Below are positions 50,929 through 61,985 of a stretch of DNA of 64,000 bases, in pieces; positions within the stretch are counted from its first letter, which is position 1; each line of letters opens with the position of its first letter. The DNA is from Fratercula arctica (lineage: Eukaryota > Chordata > Aves > Charadriiformes > Alcidae), in contig CANTUZ010000005.1 in NCBI GenBank assembly GCA_947846985.1, forward strand, positions 3,844,001 to 3,908,000, in the 5' to 3' direction. The notes beneath the pieces are model-generated. The model saw only the letters and a program-made list of their open reading frames with translations, was not told where the DNA came from and made no database searches. Made by a program: the position numbers and the translations under genes.

Positions 50929-50971
50929 CTGTGTTCACAGGAACAGCAAGAGAGGAGATTTCACTTAGACC
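50929..50971. repeat. Dispersed 43-bp direct repeat, copy B
   Basis: Second copy of the 43-bp segment, 1263 bp from copy A and in the same orientation, three substitutions. It does not belong to any repeat family I recognise. Confidence 0.85.
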
Positions 50972-51243
50972 TGTCCCCTCTCCAGATAACAGAGATCACA
51001 CCTACAGCCCAAAACTACAGGATCTGACTCCCTAGACATCCCACCTCCTAGGAGCCCAGACCAACCTGCCTTCCCTGCACCCAGCCCAGGCACCACAAGT
51101 GAAGAAGCCAAAAGCCTTTTTATTCCCTGGTGACCACCCAGGGGGTCCCTCCCTTCCCACAGCTCCCATCTCCCTGCAGGGCAGGTGGCGGTGCTGCCTC
51201 TCTCCACTCAGGTGTTTCCAGTTGGCAGCGTGGCCACAGCTGG

Positions 51244-51278
51244 GAAGATGCTGAGGAAGATGCTGAGGAAGATGCTCC
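51244..51278. repeat. 12-bp tandem repeat, three copies
   Basis: GAAGATGCTGAG repeated twice exactly with a third, partly changed copy. A short minisatellite-like expansion. Confidence 0.9.
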
Positions 51279-54028
51279 ACTAACTCTGTCCAGGCTGGTG
51301 CCACCTCTGGTGTATGTGATCTTGTCCCAAGTGCATTTTGTGCAGCGGGAGCTGATAATTTAAGACCGTTATTTTACCACAGCGCTTCACAAAAACTAGC
51401 AAGTTAGGACTTGCGTAAATTAGCAAAGACCTGAAGTTATAACAGTACCAGATTGCAGTATAACATCAGAGAACTTGTTGCGCTAATTTTGGGTAATATT
51501 ACACATGATCATATGTCTGCTTTTTTGGAATTTAATTACTATGGTGCAAGTCTCAATGGTCTACATACAGCAATTATCTCCCAGGTAACGTACAAATATT
51601 GTAAGGTCTTTCCATGGACATGAGACATTAGCAGTGAAATTACACATGACTATCGCTGAATTGTAGGTTTAAATTCTACTTTCGTGTATTCAGTTAGAAC
51701 TGCTGGTAACAGGTGTTTGCTAGTTTTTTGGTGTTGTCGTGTTCTGTTGTTGGTTTTTTTTTTTAAACTGGTTACATTATCTATTTTAATATCCACAATT
51801 TATCTCCAAGGTGTTTGTGGTTTAAACATGTGAATGACAAATTCAGTCGGGACCTTTGTGAAGACTCCCTGGGAAGAGGGAACAATGAACTGAGAATCGA
51901 GCCCAGGGCTGTGAGTCAGTACCAAGTTCAGAGAGATTCACCAATATTTTCCAAAACACGAATATCCAAGGACCTGCTTGAGAAACTTTGAGGATGACAA
52001 GCTGGTTGAAGAAACAGTTGTGCTCACTTTTCCAGCCTCAGACTTCTGTGTTTCTGCAGGACAGGTATTGAAAATTTGAAATATTGAAATAGCGAAAATT
52101 CAGACAATTTCGAAGAAGAATGTTTTAATATGCAATCATCCATCTGGGAGAGGGTATGAAGATCTTAGCAAGACAGAGCATCACCTGCAATAGAGGAGTG
52201 CTGGTCGTGGTTATTAGGTATGTTTGTATCCTCATGTACATGTTTTTGAGTAGCAAATGGATCCAAGAAAGAATATAGACTTTTTTACATTGTGCTTTGA
52301 ATCTATATAAATAAAATAATGCAGCGGTGATTGTTTCCTGGCCAGATTGAACACCACATACTTTCCACGAGTGTATCTCTCAATATAACTAGCTTCTCTA
52401 TATCCAGCTGGGTAATTAAGAGTAACGAAGCCGTGTCAGTTGTAATTGTACACAAATGCACCAGCAAATTGCATTGCATACAGCACATAGTGCACATTGA
52501 TGTTTTAGAAGCAAGTGTCTGACACTGGCTCCGGTGTGTTGCCACAACCCAGGCCTCTGCTTTCCTCAAAGCATCAGTGGTGTAAATCAGGATGGGAAGT
52601 CAGGCAAAGCAGGAAGCGATGACACAAACAAGGTGATGCAAAAGCCTATAACTGTGGGCTAGGCTGAGTGACGAGAGGGCCGGACAAGAAGGGATATAAA
52701 TGTTTGGTAAAAAAAGGTTGTAAACGCGTGGCATCTTATTCACTATGACTAAGCCAAGGTAGAACTTACTCGATTAGCTGTTGCTGCGTGTCAGGGTAGA
52801 TGTGACATCCAGGCCGTTTCTTCAGCTTCAATGTCACCTTCTCCACCTAATCTTAATAAATCTCTTTAATTGCAACACTTGGGAGTTAATCTGTCATTTG
52901 AGAATTTTTTGTAGCTCACCCTCGAGACCGTCAAAGAGATCTCTAGCTGCAAGAAAAGAAGAAAGGGTGTTTCACCACTACTTTTGTCAGGACTGCGATC
53001 CAAGAGGTACCAGATTAAGGAGTTTTCTTTCAGAGGTGAGCTGCCTTTCAGGAGAACTCGAATCGCAGCAGCCTCTTGCTGACCACAGGATGAAAACTGA
53101 ATTTGAGAGGTTTTAGGAAGTTTTGTGTGTATTGTTTATGTAGCTCAAAGTGGGAAATAGATATATTGACGCAAATATCTAGTGATTCATGTTCTTCTCA
53201 AAATCAGGTCTTGAATATTCCCTTTCGAAACGTAGGACCTTCAACAGCTCTTAAAATTTGCTGGATTCTTGTATTATGGTGGGATGCTTGCCACCCACCC
53301 AACCCATGTCTGGTCCCTGCCCTTCTCATAACTTGATGCCATAGTCTAGCAGTTCTTTTTCAGCTGCTGGGTTGCTGACATCCTTCATCCTATTCTCCTA
53401 AGTCACAACAGACAAGACGGATGCAATTTTCTGCCATTAATCAGGATCACAGCAAAATATGTGCTTGGCAACATGCCCGCTGACCCAAATCCATTTGTGT
53501 TCATTCTGGGACTGAAAACCATGGGGTTTTTCCCCTTCTCTGTTGCTGTGCAAGAATAAGGGGGAGATCTGGTCATTACTTACCACATACCTAACTTTTT
53601 TTTTCTTTGACCTATTTTATCAGCTATTCCAATGGTAAATTAAAACCAAGAGACTTATACCCAGTTCTTTCATCTTAACAGCAGGTTGAATTCCTGTGTG
53701 AAGATGCCAACACATAAACTGAAGATGAGGATATCAACAGCTATGAAGTGATGTACTTGGCACAATGTCTGAAGGGGGATCAGTGACACACTAAGAGACT
53801 TTCCAGTGGCTGGTTCTGCTCCAACTCCTTTTCACATGTATAACCTGCACACCCAACAAGCCGCACACTTTAAAATAATGGTACCTGAAAGCAAGTGCTC
53901 AGATACCTTTCACCATCAGATAACAAAGAGAATTATTTAATTCTTGATTATATGCATGGGATCAATAAGCCTGAACAGAATAAAGAGAAGACATCTCAAT
54001 GTTCTTTTTGAATATTTGTTTAAATATT

Positions 54029-54611
54029 TGTCGCGGTTTAACCCCAGCTGGCGAATAGGACCGTGCAGCCACTAGCTCACTTCCCCTAGTTGCAATGGGG
54101 GACATAATCGGAAGAGTAAAAGTAAGAAAAAACTGATGGGTTGAGATAAAGACAGTTTAATAGGTAGGTCAAAAGATGTGCACGCAAGCAAAGCAAAAGA
54201 AGGAATTCATTCCCTGCTTCCCATCAGCAGGCATGTGTTCAGCCATCCCCAGGAAAGCAGGGCTCAAGCACGTGTAACAGTTACTTGGGAAGACAAACGC
54301 CATCAGTCCAAACATCCCCTCCTTCCTTCTTCTTCCCCCAGCTTTATATACCGAGTATGATGTCATACGGCATGGAATATCCCTTCAGTTAGTTGGGGTC
54401 GGCTGTCCCAGCTGTGTCCCCCCCCAACTTCTCGTGCCCCCCCAGCCTGCTCGCTGGTGGGGTGGTGTGAGGAGCAGAAAAGGCCTTGAGTGCCTAGCAA
54501 CAACCAAAAACACCAGGGCACTATCAACAGTATTTCTCATCCCAAATCCAAAACAGCACTATACCAGTTGCTAGGAAAAAAGTTAACTCTATCCCAACTG
54601 AAACCATGACA
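54029..54611 (-). mobile_element. Solo LTR of an avian endogenous retrovirus
   Basis: A 583-bp unit bounded by TG...CA. Read on the minus strand it opens TGTCATGGTTTCAGTTGGGA, has a TATATAAA box (54350-54343) and a downstream ATTAAA polyadenylation signal (54161-54156), and ends GGGGTTAAACCGCGACA. This is the layout U3-R-U5 of a type of LTR common in bird genomes. No gag, pol or env sequence adjoins it, so it is a solo LTR left after recombination. Flanks ATATT and ATACT may be a 5-bp target duplication with one change. The exact family (ERVL- or ERVK-type) cannot be assigned by eye. Confidence 0.9.
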
Positions 54612-57600
54612 ATACTTTTAAAAATACACTTACTATAAACTTATAAATAACTTTAATTTATCAGTTGTTTTGGTAACATCTGGAAATATGTAAAAACAAT
54701 GCAGAAAAATTACAAGCTAGAAATCTGTTTTCAATTCTTAAAAAATCTTTTACAAGTATTTTGTTTCTCTGCCCTAATTTCCATGCCTTTATCAGGTATA
54801 GTTATTTAAGTTCTTCATGAATCTCTTAAAAGACTGACACAATTGATCTTTATCGTGTTCTTTTAAACACAAGGGGGCACCAACAAGCTAGTGGAGCAAG
54901 ACAGAAACTGTTCACGTACAGTAAATCAGAAAAAACTGTTACAAGTCTTGATCGTCTTCTCAAGTGAGATGGATTTTGAAAATAAAGGAAAGCAATGCGA
55001 CGCTTTATCATTCTTTCATCTGACATGACTGTAAATGTAATCCCTGGCATGTGCGTATTTTGCTGCCTCGTTTCTTTTACTGGAAATTGGATTATATATT
55101 AGAATTTGAATTATTTCCAACTGCAGATGGTTGTCCAGGAAGGTGGAACCCTGTTTCCTTGGTTTTATAAAAAGAGAATCCAAGCTCTAAGTAAAAATAT
55201 ACCAAATAGCCCCAAAATGCAAAGTTGAGCCAAAGGACCATTAGCTTTTTTTTTTTTTTTAACATAGAAATATCAGTGATGTTTGTGTTACCCAAATTTC
55301 CAGTCCCTTTTCGAGTTCTTTGTATTTCCATAGTAAAGCTGACTAAAAAGGAAGTCCTGAAATATAAATTGAGATATGAAAGTTCTTAACGTAGTGGGAT
55401 CCTGTCTTGAAGTATGGGCATCTTCACACACAACCAAGTGGAATTTGCCCCAGTGCAGAGGGTGAGCACGAGACCCAACACCACGTAAATCCTGAGAGCA
55501 GAGCTGTGGGGTGATGGAAGGGCAATCTGAGCTCTGCTTGCTCACCTTTCCCACTGCCGAATTTCTGCTTTGCTTTTCTAGTCCCATTGCAAGATGCCGT
55601 GTCAGTTTGTAAGGTTACGTATGTGAAAGATCTGTTGCTATTCATTTTCCCACTGTTGCTCATAAAAGATAGCTAAACTCAAAGGAACATGCATCTTCTT
55701 GTACAATGAATGAAAGCAAGTCACTTTTGTGACTTCAGTGAATGGTTTTGACAGAGTACTGTTCTTTCTAACTTTCCCATTTGTCTTCTCTTTGACTTCA
55801 GACACTGAAGGTTTCCTCCCTAGGTGTTTCCTGCTTTCTTAGGTGCACTGTCATTCTCCCTGGATTTTTTATGTTCTTCTGATTCTCAAGGTAATTATCT
55901 ATCTAGCCCTTCCCTCTTCCCAGCCTAAACAAATATTAGTAGAACTAGTTTTCAAAGGAATTAACACTTTCCAGGTGAACTTGAGGTCTCAAAGCAGACT
56001 CCCTAACTGAGAGCTCATTGAGGTGGGACCCTTAAGTCAGCAGGTAACAATCACACGGAGGAAATAAGTTTTTTGCAAGTGCTGAACTATTTTCACTCAT
56101 TTAAAATCACATCTGAGGCCTGCACAACCCTGTATAGAGTTAAAATGGCTTAGCAATGCAGTCATACCATACACAGGACGATTATACCATTCATATGATG
56201 ATGATCCAAGTATGAAAGTTTCAAGCTTCTATTATTCTGCTTGGGAAAATGATTCTACAATGACACAGATCTCACTGTTAAGATTTTCCTGATAATTTAC
56301 CATGTTTGGACCTGCACAGTATTGCTTTTCCCATTCTCTGTGTTCATATGGGTTGTGAACTGCCTGTTCGCTGTTGTGTTTAGCTGGCTACCACATTTAG
56401 GAAGGATTCATTAGTGGATTTCAAATCATGAGAGCTGCAGATGGGGTAACCTCTTCTACCAATGCATCCGTCCCAGAACAGAGGTAGAGGTGGCTGTGCA
56501 GAACAAAAGGCAGAAGGTCTCTGGGGAGACCAGGAGCCGGGCACTTCTTGTTTAGAAGTCCCTCTGCATTAATTGCATGCAAGTATAACCTTGACTGCCA
56601 CGTAATCACAGCTGTTAAGGTTCTTTGCTAAGATCCCCTCCAATTTGTAGGCATGAAAATATAATCTCTTGTAGCTATGAAAATATTGTTGCTTATTTCT
56701 TGCCTATTTCATGTAGGTAGAACTGCTAATTAATGGTTTCCACATTGAGAAAACTCCTTTGGCTTTGTAAATATATGTGTGTTGAAGCTGTAATGTATTC
56801 TTCAAATCGATCATAAACTCAGAAGTATCATGTGACTTAAAAGTGGTTTTGTGGATAAAACACAGAAGAGGGAGTCAAGAGATGTGGATCCTATTCACAC
56901 CATTAACAACCTTACTTGTGAATAGGAGTCAGCGAACTTGCCTGTGCTTTGGTTCTCATGTGCAAATGTTTACCTTGTACATTACTGACAACAGGCCCAG
57001 TTACTAGGAAAAAAAAAAAAGACCATCGCTCCTGCAAACTTGAGACCGAAGCCTGGCTTTTCCAACCTTAGCAACAGTGGCTTCCAACTGCACGTACCAG
57101 CCCTGGAAATTGGGGCAGTCTGGCTTCATAAAGTTTGTAGGTGCGTGAGAGGGGCTTTTTCTTCAGTCACTTAATCTTAAATAGTTGATGGGATGGAGAT
57201 GAGGAGAGGAGCAGGTCAGTTTAGGAATGTCTTAACTGTTCCCTACGCCAAATTTTTCTCCCTTTCTTCTTACTTAATTCCCAAAATACTAGTGGTTTTG
57301 CTTGCATTATGCCACGTCTCCAACTGTGTTTATGATAGAGGCATTTTTTTGGTGTGTGTGCTAGTCCTGTACTTGCAAAAGCTCGAGCTTTGCTTGTGCT
57401 GAGCTGCACATCACTTCAAGCAGAACTGTTCCTGTCTTATGCTGCTGGGACATTCGTCAGTCAGCTCGTTCACTACAATTGCCAACTGAACGTCATCACC
57501 TGATGCTTTTGTTCAGGTCTTCAGTAATCAATATTCAGTGACGTCCTCGTGTTTTGCTTCCTTTTTGTGAGTCATTATTCCTACAGTTCTTTTCATGTTT

Positions 57601-60600
57601 ACCTCCCCTTTCTCCCTAAGATAAATACATTTTATTCTTTTCGCCTTCCGTTCCTTTATGTTCTTTCCCTCTTTTATCTACAGATAAAAGATATTATAGA
57701 TCGATAATAGATATACAGATATTTTACATGTGTGCCTTAGACTTCTGGGATGCCTTTGATAGGTGCCTTACATTAACCATGACTGCAGCATCCATCTCTG
57801 CAGTGTATCCAAACAATATACAAAACAAGTGACACCACCAGGGAAGCTAGCCAAGGACACCAGAGCAATCTCTATCATTGCAAAAACTGTCCTGGAATTT
57901 TTAACGTTCACATAAAACATCTGTTTCTCATCCATGCATGGTACTTAATATATCTTCCTCAGACATATGAATCAACTCTTTGGGGATTTGGATACATTGT
58001 TTTAGGGAAGCAAGGTAGTCTATACATGATAATGAAATTGCACAGTGATTATGGTTCCACATCATGAATAAATTTTGGTGGCAACACTGGCTTAATCCAT
58101 CCCTCTCCCTGTACGTGCTGGGCCATTCATTACTGCACTCACTCCTCTCCCTGCGCTGTGGCTCTGCAAGTAGATGAGAAACTACTCGTGTAACTTAGGT
58201 GAATGGGGGGTGAAGAAAAAATGCAGCTGAATCAGTTCCTCAAACTATTTCACAACATGATAGCACACATGCTGGTGATGGTCCAGAGCAGGAGGCGGCT
58301 CTGAAAAGGGGAAAGAGCTAAGGGCTACTTGTAACACCCTAAATAAACATGCTGCTGAACGTGGCACTAGACCCTGAATTGGAATCAGTCATAGAAAAGT
58401 TAGAAAACGCCTCATTGTGCATACTGAAACTCCTAACATCATGGATGTCAAGTCTGATAAAATTTCATTTCAGGCAGCAATACAAACTTCCTGAGCTTTA
58501 TTTCATTCCCTGTGTCAACTATGGGATATAATGTTTCCATCAACCTGAAATAAAGTGTTCTTTCCAAAGAATGGAACTTTCCTGCAGACAGGAAATTCTC
58601 TTAGCTAACGAACCAAGTAGAAACGAAGTGAAATGATGAATACAGCCTGGTTTTCTTGCTGTTATATTTAAATCTCCAACCCAAGACAATTGAAAAAATA
58701 GAAAGAGGCTCTTGACATGATAAAGAAAATGCTGCGAAAGCAAAGTACCTTAACCTTTCCAAATCCAAAAAACTCAAACTCAAAAGTAAAGCTTTCCAGT
58801 CACAGGGCTCCTTCTTATTCGTGCTGTGCAGATTTGCTGCTGATTTCCCCTTTGTTTTGCATACTGAATTTGTATTGATGGCAAAAGGAACTTTGATCTG
58901 CAAAGCTGAATTTTATTCATGGGCTTTAGAGCTGTAATTTAAAAGGAATCAGTGTTTCCTGAATGCATTTGATATGTGCAAAACTCAGTTAGAAATCTCT
59001 GACATACTAGATAATAAAATACACCAGGGGATCAGAAAAAGATAACTAACCTGAATACAGAAATGCATGGAGCTCACGTAACCCATACACATCCATACAT
59101 TCATCCCTCCTCCCCACTTTCTACCCTCTGTATTTGGCACCGGTGCGCAGAAATCCCTTTCCAGTGACAGAGGCAATAGTTGCCTCCTCTTCAAGCATCT
59201 CTGTTTCAGTGGCACACCATGCTAGAAACAAAACAATGTAGTAATAAACATGTACTCCTTGCCTTAAAAGAAGCTGGCTGTGAAAAAAAGGAGGTGCCGG
59301 TGGCAGTTTCAGCATTCTGAGGGTGAGTAGCTTTGGTGTTATTGAACATCAAACATTCAGCTGGTGAGAAAAACCTGATCTGGTGGAACTATAGCAGCAT
59401 CACCTTCCCCATTGCAAAGCTTTAAAAAATATAATACCTCTTGTGATTTTTGTCAGGATTGAGGAAGACACTCTTTCATCCACAATGTGCTTCGTTGTCC
59501 TTGTTTCTGGGGAGTGAAACCCCATTGACTTAAATTTTCTGTTCGGAACGTAATGCAAACTAGTAGCAGGGAATAAAACCCTGAGGCTGTGTTCCATCTG
59601 TTTTGGCCCGGGGTCTGATGCCAAGCAAATCTCCAGCAAGATGACGGGGTAAGCGGCACCAGATAGGATTGGCATCACAACCGGAGAGCCCAAGACAGCT
59701 CTGTTACAAAGCTACTGCACTTGCTGGGTAAGAAAAACGTAGGAAAGAAAAAATGTTTAATGAGGACTACGTGGTCTGAATCTGTCTCCCTTCACTGCTG
59801 TAATTAAAAGCAACTCTGGTTAAGTCAATAAAGTTACAATGGCAAGGGGGAATTGTAACAAATGTTTGGTCATTAAAGAACTTTAGGATTATATCAGACA
59901 ATATAATGTTTAAGTTTTGATAAGAAGCTAAAGCAGTAGTTTAAGAGTTGTCTAGTGTAGGGCTTAAGTATTTATACATATTTTATTAGCGTTCATTTTT
60001 TAATTACCAAAATGTTATTGTGCCAGATGTATATTTATAAATACCACCAGATTCACTACAGCACCAGCTTTATTTATGTGATAAATATTGGCATGTTTGT
60101 CTTAGAAAATTGTATCTTTTGCTTGGGTGTCTTTAATTAGTTCCGCTTTCTGTCATACTCTGGAATTGATTTTTGCACGTTTACTCTTTCTGAACTGTGT
60201 GTACAGTCCTCGCATAAACGCCAGAACTTGGGTGATATGTTGTTCATCTCTGAAGCTTTGTTAAAGTGTTTTGAAAAGTGAAAAACGGAGGTTTCTATAA
60301 ATCTGCCAGAGAATCAGAGCCAGTTGGTTGGGTTTTTTTTTTTTTTAGGAGTCGAAGAAACTTGGAAATGGGCAGGAAAAGTTTAAATGTGTTTTCTTTA
60401 ACAGTTTGAAACATCGTATTTCATGTTGCTATTATAAACAGTGAAATGCCCTATTACCTTATTTGGTTAAAAAAGCAGACAAGCTATATGCAATGGGTAT
60501 TCTGCCTTAAAGACCTTTTTTTTACAACAATTATTAATTACAGTGCCTGATAGTTGGCATACCGTATTGGTGCTACTGAGCTGAGAAGCCAAATATTGAA

Positions 60601-61450
60601 AGTTTCTGTTTGAAGGTTCAGTTCATAACCCCTCTGTTTGGATTAAGAGCAGAATGTTTGTGTGAATTTTTTTGCAAAAAGTTGAGCTTCCAATGTTTAA
60701 TGGACGTGGTATTATAACACAGGCCACGTCTCCAAAGTCATCTGAAAATGAACAGCAAAACAGTTGTAAATGCAAACATACGTTTCATAAACTTTGGTTT
60801 ATTTGACTTTTTTTTTTTTATGAGATGAATTTTACAGCTGACAAAGTAGAAATTAGCCAGTATCATGTTCAACAAGCATTCCATCCTGAGGTTTTTTAAG
60901 CTTCGTAACCAAGATTTCTATTTATCTTCGATTACGCAATATTCAGTGACTGGAAGTCTACGCTGTGTAAGAATTCTCACATTGCTCTGCATCCCATTTT
61001 CCAGGTTAGTTATCTGTTGCAATCTATGCCTAAACATAGATGTACCGTTTAAAAGCTCTGTTCTGGTCTACAGCGTTCAGACATGAATCACCCCATAACT
61101 TCCCAACCCGTTAATGGCATTTATTCAAGAGGAAGAAGTTGATCTCACAAGACACATGTCAGTGCTTGCCCATGTGTTGGGTGGCAGCTCTGGTTTCCAT
61201 GGGTACTAAATTAAAAAAAAAGTATAACTATCTTATATGAACATATGAATGTTTTAAATGTAGAAGTGGAATAAAAGAAGCAGTTGTGGAAGATGGGGGA
61301 AAGAGAATTTACCCAGTAAGACTTTGCTCATCCAAGATTTATATAAAGCACAGTGTTTGAGGTGCTGTAAAACCCCCCCAGCGTGTTTTACATGAGGAGT
61401 TTTACAGCACAAAATGGGGGAGGTGGGGGGGAGGTTGCATGTACAAAGGA
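54612..61450. other. Upstream flank without recognisable gene
   Basis: About 6.8 kb of AT-rich sequence with homopolymer T runs (near 55247-55260 and 60338-60348). No exon, RNA gene or mobile element recognised. Confidence 0.75.
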
Positions 61451-61985
61451 GAATCACAGAATCACAGAATGGCAGGGGTTGGAAGGGACCTCTGGAGATC
61501 ATCCAGTCCAATCCCCTGCCAGAGCAGGGTCACCCAGAGCAGGTGGCACAGGAACGCATCCAGGCGGGGTTGGAATGTCTCCAGAGATGGAGACCCCACC
61601 ACCTCTCTGGGCAGCCTGTGCCAGTGCTCTGCCACCCTCACAGCAAAGAAGTTCCTCCTCATGTTTAGGTGGAACTTCCTATGCTCAAGTTTGTGCCTGT
61701 TACCTCTTGTCCTGTCCCCAGGCACCACTGAAGAGAGCCTGGCCCCATCCTCCTGACACCCACCCATTCAGTATTTATAAGTGTTGATAAGGTCCCCCCT
61801 CAGTCGTCTTTTTTCCAGACTGAAAAGACCCAAATCCCTCAACTTTCCTCATAAGGGAGGTGTTTCAGTCCCCTCATCATCTCGGTAGCACTTTGCTGTC
61901 CCCTCTCCAGCAGTTCCCTGTCCTTCTTGAACCGGGGAGCCCAGAACTGGACCCAGTACTGCAGATGCAGCCTCACTGAGAAGGT
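61451..61985 (-). mobile_element. CR1 LINE 3'-end fragment (longest young copy)
   Basis: Reverse-oriented CR1 tail beginning GAATCACAGAATCACAGAAT and extending about 90 bp further into the element than the 45014 copy, through TTGAACCGGGGAGCCCAGAA to a diverged end near 61985. Very similar along its length to the copy at 45014-45459, with scattered base changes. The open frames crossing it are decayed reverse-transcriptase sequence or its complement, not host genes. Confidence 0.95.

Larger units (their letters stand above)
45460..54028. other. Upstream flank without recognisable gene
   Basis: About 8.6 kb. Only short repeats recognised: the 43-bp pair, the 12-bp triplet and T runs near 49838-49852. 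The open frames are short, overlap on both strands and resemble no family I know. Confidence 0.75.

Noticed and set aside
54169..54366. 65-codon open frame on the minus strand
   Set aside because: Lies wholly within the solo LTR downstream of its TATA box; LTRs of this kind carry no gene there.
61383..61787. 134-codon open frame on the plus strand
   Set aside because: Antisense CR1 sequence, shared nearly word for word with the copy at 45014-45459.
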